64,000 nucleotides of DNA. Source: Stomoxys calcitrans (Eukaryota > Arthropoda > Insecta > Diptera > Muscidae). Numbering within the stretch: the stretch's first letter is position 1; each line of letters opens with the position of its first letter. Below the pieces are notes generated by a model, which was not told the origin of the DNA, ran no database searches, and was given only the letters and a program-made list of their open reading frames with translations. A program made the translations under genes and the position numbers. Positions 33,228 to 43,536 of this stretch are shown here, one piece after another. The stretch is taken from contig NC_081552.1 in NCBI RefSeq assembly GCF_963082655.1, positions 124,100,458 to 124,164,457 on the forward strand, given 5' to 3'.

Positions 33228-33371
33228 TTTATTTATGGAAATGATACGTTTGTTTCATTTGCGGACTTAAAAGGACGGATTTTCAATTCATATGGGTTTG
33301 ATGTTGGTGCATATAATGGAGATTAGGATTCGAGCGGAAGTACGACTAACTTTGTTATTAGTCTGGTCATT

Positions 33372-33961
33372 TTACCTTTCTCTCTTTTGATATCGGCCAC
33401 ATGAAACACTCCTGTCAATTTTAGACAGGAGTGTTTGAAACTCTTCGAACGTATATTTGAAATGAGAAGCTACCTTTCCCCCGTTTAACTCCCCTTTTGA
33501 ACCGTGTAGTTTGAGTTGATAGCCTGCCGTGAGGCTTGTAAGATTCCCTTGCGAGAACTTCGGAAACGCCGACAAAATTCTTCCCATTATCTGAATGTAG
33601 GTGCAAAGTACTTAATGTCAAAGGGACCTGCAAAGTCCTTGCCTGTATGTGCAAACGGGCGTGAAATTTGTGTCCTTTCAGGTGGAATGGCTGCCGTCAA
33701 TTGTCGTTGGCATCGTTGTCTGCATAAAATACAGGGTTTACACTTATTAATCTTTGTCTTAATTAGATGTTTAACCTTAGGTATCCAGTAGTGCGATCTA
33801 ACTAATCTCAATACCAATTTATTGCTGCCGTTTAAGGAAATCTGATGAACAAACCGAACAAATAGCCTCGAATATTGACAATTATAGGAAATTATTATCA
33901 CTGGATGTCTTGCATTGTACGGAATGCTGGGTGATAGCTCTAATCGGCCACATATACGCAT
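33372..33961 (-). pseudogene. BEL/Pao integrase fragment
   Basis: The minus strand shows an HHCC-type start (ARHPVIII, CKPCILCRQ), then PPERTQISRPFAHTGKDFAG (first catalytic Asp in GKDFAGPFDI). After a frameshift near 33,600 comes HSDNGKNFVG (second Asp) and LAREs. After another shift, HFKYTFEEFQTLLSKID, the stretch near the end of the core. The role would be insertion of retrotransposon cDNA. At least two frameshifts break it. Downstream of about 33,370 no further BEL domain is recognised, and 33,228-33,371 holds no identifiable sequence. Confidence 0.8.
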
Positions 33962-34640
33962 ATTTCCTTCGTTGTCGATGAATGAATATAAATTTAGGAT
34001 TGCACTTTGGCAGGAATTATCCTCTTTATTGAAAGAGGAGCCTCTTTATCGAAAGAGCCATATACTCATTGGGATAATAATCCTTCTGGAATGTGGATAT
34101 GAGGTTTTTTTGGACATTCAAGACTTCCAATGAAGATATATCCTTGCTAATTTGAACATGTCCAGGGATATTTCGTATGTGTGGCGTAATAGAATCTAAA
34201 TACATACGCAATCACGCGAATTGCTCTAGAAAACGACGAAAAAATCTCAATGCTATCCTTAAACTCACTAAATACGAAAAGTTAATTCAATGTCATCCTG
34301 TATAGACTTATTTACAGGCCAAGAATTCTTCGAATACTATCGTCGAGTCTGTCCAGCAATATGTGCTAAAGTTGGAAAGTTTCATCTTCGGAACCACCGT
34401 GGCGATCATTTCGGACAGCAAGAGTGCCCCGCATAACTGCAAACGGGGAATGGATATGGTCTGAATCGGTTCCACTCTAGTCTTTGCTGCTACCAAGTTG
34501 ATGAATACAGAGTCTCCATTCCCAACAAAAATATTCAGAGCAGCTTCTCTGATGCGTCGCTAAAACCATGGAATTCAACACTACTCTTAGGAGTATACCC
34601 AAATTAGGAATTCGAATCGACTTAAGCTGATTGTAACCAA
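33962..34640 (-). pseudogene. BEL/Pao RNase H region, decayed
   Basis: The minus strand reads LVAAKTRVEPIQTISIPRLQ and LCGALLLSEMIATVVPKMKL, then YCWTDSTIVFEEFLA. The pattern is typical of the RNase H domain of BEL/Pao Pol (the Asp of TDS is an active-site residue). An upstream 'HGFSDAS'-like piece near 34,560 is out of frame. From 34,300 down to 33,962, where the connection to integrase should be, frames are broken and poorly recognisable. Confidence 0.7.
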
Positions 34641-35694
34641 ATTGAAAATACTTCCAACGCTACATAGATTCGGTAGAGACTTTCTCATCCCATCCCGTTC
34701 CCTCAATCCATATCTGCTGCATCAGAATCTTCGCCATTACAATGTACGGGGTCAGCCATCCTGCTTGATCGAAGAGTTTAGAAATTTGGGATAGAATTTG
34801 CTTCGTGAATTCACAATTCCCTGGAACTGGTTCCAGAACAAAAAAAATAAGTCCAGATGGGCATTCCATCTGATACCCAAAGCCATCTCGAATCGCAAAA
34901 AGTACTCTCGAAGCAGATATTCTGGCGGTATCTCGGCCAAAATATCCCTACAATTCGAAGTCCACTTCCGCATAACGAATCCCGTGGATTTCAGTGCATT
35001 CTATAATTGGTCTCTAACAGCAATAGCCCCAGGAATAGAAAAAGCCCCGGTCAAGGCATCATCCACATACATCTGATCCCGTAGAATGGCACTGGCCAGT
35101 GGATAGGTGGCCTGCACGTCATCAGCCAGTTGCAACAAAGTACAAATGGCCAAGTAAGAGGCAAAGTTCACCAAAAACGTAACGGTCTTAAGTTTAAGGT
35201 TCTCGACGGGGTCACGGAATTCGGACCTGAACAGAATGCGTCGGAACTTCGAGTGCTCCGGAGATACAAGTATCTGGTTATATCATCTGGTTATACATCT
35301 TGGTTATATCACCATTGAATTCGTATTTATATAATCTCAACTTCAAAATAAGCCTAGTGAGATCATTTTGTAGAGTTGTATCGACATCCAAAAAATGATT
35401 AAGACTCGCAACATTCCTTGTACGAGCGGATGCATTAAAAACCACACGAACCCTTGTGGTTGTACTTTCCTGTTTAATCACCGCATGATGTGGTATATAA
35501 TAATATCTTATTGGGTCAGAAACCCGAGGAGACGAGACCTTGGACATGTATCCTAACGACAAATGCTCCCTCATGACGTTGTGGTACTTGGCCTTAAATT
35601 CCGGGGTTCGAAGCAATCGAGCCTCATTACGATGGTATTGCGCCAAAGCAATATCACGAGATCGGCCAATATTAGACTGATGCGGATGAATCAC
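34641..35694 (-). pseudogene. BEL/Pao reverse transcriptase, broken
   Basis: The minus strand shows YYIPHHAVIKQESTTTRVRV, VVFNASARTRN, and FNGDITKMYNQM, the RT fingers and palm with the first Asp. A frame break follows: 'tataaccagatga' is tandemly duplicated (about 35,270-35,300 on plus). Then ILVSPEHSKFRRILFRS and the catalytic YVDD box at 35,058-35,069 (QMYVDDALTG). Farther on LLREYFLRFEMALGIRWN, QISKLFDQAGWLTPYIVMAK and QQIWIEGTGWDE are the conserved segment after RT. A stop follows the YVDD region (RDQL then TAG). Domain order agrees with the neighbouring protease and RNase H pieces. Confidence 0.85.
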
Positions 35695-36267
35695 TCTGGT
35701 AAAATTTCAGGTCTGCCAGTGGAATATCGGGTAATGTAGGCATAAAAGATCTATCTATAGACCTGGAAGGAGGGGTACCAGACAAATGCGGGACAACAAA
35801 AGCAGTAACCGGAATCTCTATATCGTCAGGGATGTAAGAACCTAGAATAAATGAGAATAGCCTCTTCACCGACGCCGAAATTGTGTTATTCAGGCCCAGA
35901 GGTGCAGCACAGACTCGTTCAGAAGGCAACTTCAGGATATGGAATAGTCTCTCGGATATGGAGCTTCCTTCAGATCCTGTGTCAAGGAGAGCTCTTGCCC
36001 TATAAGCAACCCCATTGTGAAGTAATTGAACCATCGGGTTCCTAATAAGACACCGCCATAATTCGTCGAAAAGCAGGTATTAATCACGGGGTCCCCCGAA
36101 TCTATAGTGGACTGTATTGGAGCGGAATTGGCAGGGCCTGTGTGCTGCTGGGGAGTGATTTGGATCTCTCTGTGCAACATTGTATTATGTCTTTTGCTGC
36201 ATTTAAAACAAGAGTAAATGACTAGGACAATCCCTAACCGTGTGGGATCTAGAGAAACAATGTAAAA
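35672..36267 (-). pseudogene. BEL/Pao Gag C-terminus and aspartic protease
   Basis: The minus strand has a knuckle remnant CFKCSKRHNTMLHRE (about 36,170-36,210), then, in a second frame, YRARALLDTGSEGSSISERL, the Asp-Thr-Gly active site of a retroviral-type aspartic protease, followed by KLPSERVCAAPLGLNN. It would process the polyprotein. The frame continues to DLKFYQSD near 35,690, where it overlaps the start of the RT frame, so a frameshift separates them. The upstream end is cut at 36,268 by DINE-A A9; Gag continues at 37,960. Confidence 0.8.
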
Positions 36268-37959
36268 CAAGTAAAAGCGTGCTAAGTTCGGCCGGGCCGA
36301 ATCTTATATACCCTCCACCATGGAGCGCAGTTGTCGAGTTCTTTTCCCGACATCTCTTCTTAGGCAAAAAGTGATATAAGAAAAGATTTGCTCTGCTATT
36401 AGAGCGATATCAAGATATGGTCCGGTTTGGACCACAATTAAATTATATGTTGGAGGCCTGTGTAAAATGTCAGCCAATTCGAGTAAGAATTGCGCCCTTT
36501 GGGGGCTCAAGAAGTAAAATAGAGAGATCGATTTATATGGGAGCTGTATGGGGCTATAAACAGATTTAGACCATAATCAACACGTATGTTGATGGTCAAG
36601 AGAGGATCCATCGTACAAAATTTCAGGCAAATCGGATAATAATTGCGACTTCAAGAGGCTCAAGAAGTCAAGATCCCAGATCGGTTTACATGGCAGCTAT
36701 ATCAGGTTATGAACCGATTTAAACCTTATTTGACACAGTGGTTGAAAGAAAAAATAAAAAATAAATAAAAAACGTCATGCAAAATTTCAGCCAAATCAGG
36801 TAGGAATTGCGTCCTCTAGAAGCTCAAGAAGTCAAGTCCCCAAATCTGTTTATATGACAGCTATATCAGTTTATGAGCCGATTTGAACCATTTTTGGCAC
36901 ACTTGTTGGATATCATAAAAAAAATATGTCGTGCAAAATTTCATTCCAATCTGATAAGAATTGCGCACTTTAGAGGCTTAAGAAGTCAAGACCCAAGATC
37001 GGTTTATATGGCAGCTATATCAGGTTATGGACCGATTAGGACCATACTTGGCACAGTTGTTGAATATCATAACAAAACACGTCGTGCAAAATTTCATTCC
37101 AATCGGATAAGAATTGCGCACTCTAGAGGCTCAAGAATTCAAGACCCAAGATCGGTTTATATGCCAGCTATATCAGATTATGGACCGATTTGAACCATAT
37201 TTAGCACAGTTGTTGGATATCATAACAAAACACGTCGTGCCAAAATTCATTGAAATCGGATAAGAATTGGGCACTCTAGAGGCTCAAGAAGTCAAGACCC
37301 AAGATCGGTTTATATGGCAGCTATATCAGATTATGAACCGATTTGAACCATACTTGGCACAGTTGTTGGACATCATAACAAAACACGTCGTGCCAAAATT
37401 CATTCAAATCGGATAAGAATTGCGCACTCTAGAGGCTCAAGAAGTCAAGAAGTCAAGACCCAAGATCGGTTTATATGGCAGCTATATCAGATTATGAACC
37501 GATTTCAACCATACTTGGCACAGTTGTTGGATGTCATAACAAAACACGTCGTGCAAAATTTCGTGCCAATCGGATAAGAATTGCGCACTCTAGAGGTTCA
37601 AGAAGTCAAGACCCAAGATCGGTTTATATGGCAGCTATATCAAAACATGGACCGATATGGCCCATTTACAATACCAACCGACCTACACTAATAAGAAGTA
37701 TTTGTGCAAAATTTCAAGCGGCTAGCTTTACTCCTTCGGAAGTTAGCGTGCTTTCGACAGACAGACGGACGGACGGACAGACGGACGGACGGATGGACGG
37801 ACGGACGGACAGACGGACGGACATGGCTAGATCGACATAAAATTTCACGACGATCAAGAATATATATACTTTATGGGGTCTCAGACGAATATTTCGAGTA
37901 GTTACAAACAGAATGACGAAATTAGTATACCCCCCATCTTATGGTGGAGGGTATAAAAA
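36268..37959 (-). mobile_element. DINE-1-like element, subfamily A, copy A9 (inside BEL)
   Basis: A full-length element with 3' hairpin at about 36,287-36,301, about seven internal repeats and a long (GTCY)n tract at 37,756-37,822. One repeat carries a local duplication 'gaagtcaa gaagtcaa' at 37,441-37,456. It splits the BEL/Pao retrotransposon between Gag pieces, so it arrived after BEL. Non-coding. Confidence 0.87.
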
Positions 37960-38411
37960 GATTGCAGCTCTTTATCACGGCCAGTCGCTGGCCTTGATCC
38001 ATATTGATAAAACGCGGACAGTTCCGAATGGTACGAGACTCCTTAGAACATCGCCTGCATTAAGGATCGGATACGTTGGTTTGAAATGACTCGACGTGGG
38101 ACAATTTAATCTTGGTACCTGGTTTCTTGGAAATGCAAGCCTTTATACCTCGTTGTAATCTTTAAAAAACCAAGCAATTTCTTAAGCTGAATATTAATCA
38201 AAACACGCTTGGTCTTATACCTAGAGGACAGACTTGTCCATGTAATCGCGAAATTCTTCTCAGTCAATGGAAACTTTCGAACGATATCATCAGCTTCCTC
38301 TTCCGTCTTCTGATTAAGGTGAAAAAGTTTCTCGACATCGCTGAGGCGGGGATTATTCACATACACATCGCCCTGAATATATTCCAAATTCAACTAAATA
38401 GTCTGCAGTAT
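37960..38411 (-). pseudogene. BEL/Pao Gag fragment
   Basis: The minus strand reads NNPRLSDVEKLFHLNQKTEE, DDIVRKFPLTEKNFAITW, SRYKTKRVLINIQLKKLLG, the conserved Gag segment of BEL/Pao elements (DUF1759-type), then breaks. The remaining 150 bp to 37,960 give only short frames. It is cut on both sides by DINE-A copies (A9 and A10). The Gag N-terminus, 5' LTR and primer site are not identified. Confidence 0.75.
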
Positions 38412-38414
38412 TAA

Positions 38415-39350
38415 CAAGTAAAAGTGTGCTAAGTTCGGCAGAGCCGAATCTTATATACCCTCCACCATGGATCACATTTGCCTTTTTCTCTTCTTAGGGA
38501 AAAAGGATATAAGAAAAGATTTGCTCCGCTATTAGAGCGATATCAAGATATTGTCCGGTTTGGACCACAATTAAATTATATATATTTCAGCCAATTCGAA
38601 TAAGAATTGCGCTCTTTGGGGGCTCAAGAAGTGAAATAGAGAGATCGATTTATATGGGAGCTGTATTGGGCTATAGACCGATTCCGACCATAATAAACAC
38701 GTATGTTTCAGGCAAATCGGATAATAATTACGACCTCTAGAGGCTCAAGAAGTCAAGATCTCAGATCGGTTTATATGGCAGCTATATCAGGTTATGAACC
38801 GATTTGAACCTTATTTGACACAATTGTTGAAATTTAAAATAAAATACGTCTTGCAAAACTTCAGCCAATTCGGATTGGAATTGCGCCCTCTAGAAGCTTA
38901 AGAAGTCAAGTCCCCAGATCTGATTATATGACAGCTATATCAGGTTATGTACCGATTTGAACCATACTTGGCACAGTTGTTGGATATCAAAACAAAGCAC
39001 GTCGTGCAAAATTTCATTTCAATCGGATAAGAATTGCGCACTCTAGAGGCTCAAGTAGTCAAGACCCAAGATCGGTTTATATCGCAGCTATATCAAAACA
39101 TGGACCGATATGGCCCACTTACAATACCAACCGACCTACACTAATAAGAGGTATTTGTGCAAAATTTCAAGCGGCTAGCATTATTCTTTCGGAAGTTAGC
39201 GTGCTTTCGACAGACAGACGGACGGACATGGCTAGATCGACATAAAATGTCGCGACGATCAAGAATATATATACTTTATGGGGTCTCAGACGAATATTTC
39301 GAGTAGTTACAAACAGAATGACGAAATTAGTATATGGTGGAGGGTATAAA
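38415..39350 (-). mobile_element. DINE-1-like element, subfamily A, copy A10
   Basis: 3' end caagtaaaagtgtgctaagt with a mutated hairpin (ttcggcagagccgaa), about two to three internal repeats, minimal (GTCY)n (39,210-39,228) and a 5' block shortened to 'agtatatggtggagggtata', so the inner arm of the terminal palindrome is deleted. Non-coding. Confidence 0.83.
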
Positions 39351-40380
39351 AATACCTCCAATGTATTGAATAAAAGCAGAACTAACTTTCCTTACAACAA
39401 AAAACAACAATTTAGAAATCCAATGTCGACTATCTCAAACACACAAGTCTAACAGATGTAGTAACAAGCAGAGAGAAATTATGGGTTGCCCAAAAACTAA
39501 TTGCGGATTTTTTAAAAGAAAGTAAATGCATTTTTTATAAAACTTAGAATGAACTTTAAACAAAAAAATTTTTTTTTCATTTTTTTCTAAAGCAAGCTAA
39601 AAGTAACAGCTGATAACTGACAGAAGAAAGAATACAATTACAGAGTCACAAGCTGTGAAAAAATTTGTCAACGCCGACTATATGAAAAATCCGCAATTAC
39701 TTTTTGGGCAAGCCAATAGTTTGGCCGTAATAATTCTCCCGCATGAGCCTATAACAGAAAAGTATCTTTCACTTTCTCAATAGAAGCACCTTGAAAAATA
39801 CTGTACGTACTTTCGAAAATGTAAACAATTCTCTTTTCCTCTCCAATGGCACAGCACCAGCTGGAGATCAACGGAACAGAGAAATCAAAACAACCTATCA
39901 AAGTTCCAGCACTACGAGTGCTAGTGCTAGAGAACGTTACTATGACGGCAGAATGAAGGAAAAAGAACAGCCAAGAAAGGTTGTCTCAAGTAGAGAATAA
40001 ATTCAGCCGATTGACGATATGAAAATATTCAGTGAGTGAAAGACTGCCACTACCGCCGCATGGACTACCACTCAATAAAAGAAGAGAACTACGACAGTCA
40101 ACAATATTTTGAGATGTAAGTACGCTATGTTGTGGGCATAGTATAAGAACCCGTATGGGCATTAATGTCAAGTGTATGCCCTGCAATTGCCCCACGATTA
40201 GTGTAAACCACTTGTAATTATTTTTGTCCTAACAAACAATGTCGCGGTCGTCTTAGCAAACGAAAATTATTTCTGGCTAACCAACGAACTACAAGGAATT
40301 TTCTTTAAGGTTAGGCATGTTTCAAAAATCACCATAGTCGTCTGGGAGTATCCAAATCGGCCTCCTTCAAATCGTCCTAC
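39351..40380. other. Unassigned region, possibly BEL leader; hosts a mariner MITE
   Basis: Apart from the MITE at 39,481-39,716, about 790 bp have no recognised gene. A 70-codon frame at 39,791-40,000 (Ser/Thr/Arg-rich) matches nothing I know. By position, upstream of the minus-strand BEL Gag, this could be its 5' UTR or LTR, but no LTR ends (TG...CA with a repeat partner) were found. Confidence 0.3.
39481..39716 (-). mobile_element. Mariner-derived MITE, copy 2
   Basis: It has the same structure and orientation as the copy at 9936: left end atgggttgcccaaaaactaa, right end tttttgggcaagccaa followed by TA at 39,717. Internal blocks 'gctgataactgacagaagaa' and 'cagagtcacaagctgtgaaa' are the same. 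Each TIR carries a point change. At 236 bp it is the same deletion derivative, so that form itself was mobile. Confidence 0.87.
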
Positions 40381-40539
40381 TTCTAGTTGGCCACAACACG
40401 GGTTTTGAAAATTAGATTAACTCCAAAATATTCTTCCTGTATTGATGGCATAGTTTTTTGTAATATTTTCCTTTCTGGTTCTTCCTTTTTATTCTTCTTT
40501 CCTTCTTTCACTCTGTTATTTTATCTGATTCCTACACCG

Positions 40540-41640
40540 TCACGGTCAGGGAAAAAGTCCTATTTGGGGGTGCTAGATATTTCGTGGATATCATATTGGT
40601 GTTCTACTCCCAAATTTCTTTCATTTGAGCCTTATATTGTTATGGCCGATAAATATGTCCGGTATGAGCGTGATTTTGGGGGTGAGGTGGTACCCCATGT
40701 ATTAGATTCGTGCTCTAGTCTCAAATATCTTTCATTTGACCCTTATGTTGTCATTATTGACTTAAATTTCCATTTGGCGGCTTTGGAGATGGGGCGGCCG
40801 CCCCTGTTTTTGGCTTATTATAAATGTACAAAATTTCGCGTAAATCGCCCCATACTTCTCCGAGATCTGGCGCTTTTGAAAAGAGGGTAAAGTTTGGATG
40901 TTTGATCTACTTCATTCTCTGGGTTTTGGTGGTGGATTGGAGTAGGCAAACTCCGAACTGCCCCGAAAGTGGATATCAGATTCATACCCTACTCCCACAA
41001 ACTACATTTGTGGATTTGAACAACTTTTTGCCATAATCCACAAATATGTCCAGTTTAAGACGTAAGTAGGGTGGAGCGGCCACCCACGCACTTAGCCCTG
41101 AAAAATATCAGCATTGTGATCTACTGTTAAATTCCTTTTAATAGAGCCGCAATTGCAATTGGTAAAGGGGAGTTTATGGGGTGAGACTAACCCCAAACAC
41201 ATGGTCTCAAACTTGGATATCAAATTCGTTTTCTACTTTCACGTGTCTATTATTTTAGCCTCTTATTGCCATAGTAGACAAACATGGCCGGTTTGAAGGG
41301 AGTTTAGGGGGTGAACCCTGCCGTCATAACGTCAAACATTGTGAAGGCGGCAATTCAGAAATTCTTAAACCCACAATTGGATATCAGATTCGCTTTCAAT
41401 TCTCAAATACTTTTAATTTAATATTTATATTGTAGTGATTGGTCTATAAATCCGTTTGGCGGGCTTTGGGGGTGGGCGGCCATCCTAGGCATCCCACCTC
41501 AGATTCTGATAAAAAATTTTTGATTTTAGGTTACTGTAAATGTGCTAACAAAATTTCACTTAAATCGCCCTACCCATCTCCGAGAGCTGGTGTTTTTTGA
41601 AAAAATAATACCGCAAACAACCGCAACGAAGTCATAACGA
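40540..41640 (-). mobile_element. Helitron family H interior (H3)
   Basis: Read on minus, it is a tandem of the H repeat: on plus, 'ctttcatttgagcctta', 'attgttatgg', 'cccaaatttctttcatttg', 'aaatcgccctacccatctcc' and 'gagagctggtgttttttgaa'. The 40,440-40,560 stretch ('ccttctttcactctgttatt', 'ccgtcacggtcaggg') parallels 63,290-63,345. No termini are clear. A 168-codon frame across 40,387-40,890 is chance. Confidence 0.5.
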
Positions 41641-41893
41641 AGATAAATGCTGTATGATCAATTTTGACCACTCTGCCTTCTTTCTGTTCATGTTTGCTCC
41701 AATTTCCAAATTAGCATCATTTACTGGCTGTTTTCAATTAGATCAACTAAATCTATTTGAAAACAGCCAGAAGATTTAAATTTTAGTGCTGTTACTCGTT
41801 TCAAGTGGCTTAACGTCTATAACATTGATCATCATGTGGTAGTTGTTTATAAATGAAATAGGTAGTCACCTATTAAATAGTAATCATTTAGTC
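41641..41893 (-). repeat. Short repeat family MC, copy 2
   Basis: An inverted, diverged copy of 6253-6540. It has its own internal hairpins: 'ctggctgttttcaa' / 'ttgaaaacagccag' (about 41,724-41,770) and 'aataggtagtcacctatt' (about 41,859-41,876). Non-coding. Confidence 0.45.
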
Positions 41894-42840
41894 TTTTTAT
41901 ATCCTCCACCATAGGATGGTGGTTATACTTACTTCGTTATTCTGTATGTAACTACTCGAAATATTCGTCTGAGATAAAGTATATATATTCTTGATCGTCG
42001 CGACATTTTATGTCGATCTAGCCATGTCCGTCCGTCTGTCCGTCGAAAGCACGCTAGCTTCCGAAGGAGTAAAGCTAGCCGCTTGCAATTTTGCACAAAT
42101 ATTTCTTATTAGTGAAGGTCGGTTGGGATTGTAAATGGGCCATATCGGTCCATGTTTTGATATAGCTGCCATATAAACCGATCTTGGGACTTGACTTCTT
42201 GAGCCTCTACAGTGCGCAATTCTTATCCGATTGCAATGAAATTTTGCACGACGTGCTGTCATATAAACAGATCTTGGGACTTGACTTCTTGAGCTTTTTA
42301 AGGGCGCAAATCCTATCCGATTTGGCTGAAATTTTGCATGACGTATTTTATTCTTACTTTCAACAACTGTGTCAAATAAGGTTCAAATCGGTTCATAACC
42401 TGATATTGCTGCCATATAAACCGATCTGGGATCTTGAGTTCTTGAGCCTGTAGAGGTCGCAATTATTATGCGATTTGCCTGAAATTTTGTGCGACGTATT
42501 CTCTCATGACCATCAACCTACGTGTTTATTATGGTCTGAATCGGTCTATAGCCCGATACAGCTCCCATATAAATCGATCTTTCTATTTTACTTCTTGGGC
42601 CCCCAAAGGGCGCAATTCTTATTCGAATTGGCTGACATTTTACACAGGTCTCCAACATATAATTTAATTGTGGTCCAAACCGGACCATATCTTGATATCG
42701 CTCTAATAGCAGAGCAAATCTTTTCTTATATCCTTTTTTTGCCTAAGAAGAGATGCCGGGAAAAGAACTCGACAAATGCGATTCATGGTGGAGAGTATAT
42801 TAGATTCGGCCCGGGCGAACTTAGCACGCTTTTACTTGTT
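41894..42840 (+). mobile_element. DINE-1-like element, subfamily A, copy A11
   Basis: 5' end 'tttttatatcctccaccata', with 'gaccccataaag' shortened to 'gataaag'. Minimal (GTCY)n at 42,027-42,043, about three internal repeats (one joint at 42,257 where 'gacgtgctgtcatataaaca' shows a deletion), 3' hairpin ttcggcccgggcgaa (one mismatch) ending cttttacttgtt. It abuts repeat U at 42,841. Confidence 0.83.
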
Positions 42841-43536
42841 TTAAATCAAATCAAATTGCCATATTAAACGATTTTCTGCGGTAAAGAACTAATTTGTCAG
42901 TCTATATATTTGGTCCGGTGGCCATAGTTCTTACTATTAAACCATGTAAAATTTTGAACAAAACAGCGTTACCCAGCAGCACGTCGTTTGGTCTTGTCCA
43001 TCGATGAACAAAAATTGGTTGCAATCTTATTGTTAAGGTTTGCAACTCCTCCTATGACGCCGAACGTCATAATTTTTGGGATATGGCGGCCTACATTTAT
43101 TTGTGATTGATAGACTGTTTTGGGGTAAGGAGGTCCACTAGATGTATGAGTAGAATGAAGATTTCAGATTTGCAGTCAACAACCTCATAACTTGAATTTA
43201 ACCACATATTGGTATGATTGGTGTATACAGCCCATTGGTGAATGATGTCTAAATGAGGGTTGTGCGCCATACTCCATCTGCCACTTGAGTACGTAGTTAA
43301 AAAACGCACTTTACTCAAAAATATCTATCATTTGATCCCCCATGGTTTTAGTTGGTCAAATAATTTATTGGAGGCGATTATTGGAGGTAAAGCACCACCA
43401 AGATTCTTGGGCACAAAGTTTAATGTCATATTCGTAATCAACTCCCAAAAAGCTTTCATTTGAGTCTTGTATAGCTATGATAAAAAACTCCTATTTGGTG
43501 GCCCTATTGGGGCGACCCGTAAATACTTAAACATCA
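42841..43536 (+). repeat. Composite repeat unit U plus Helitron H segment, copy 2
   Basis: 42,841-43,135 is the inverted partner of 3400-3725, ending at 'ggtccactagatgtat'. 43,136-43,536 is the inverted partner of about 2950-3399 (H family interior: 'gttggtcaaataatttattg', 'aaagctttcatttgagtc'). It is non-coding and bounded by DINE-A on both sides. Confidence 0.5.

Noticed and set aside
40387..40890. 168-codon hydrophobic plus-strand frame
   Set aside because: Lies in Helitron H repeats and their T-rich flank. The same repeats elsewhere are not open in this frame.
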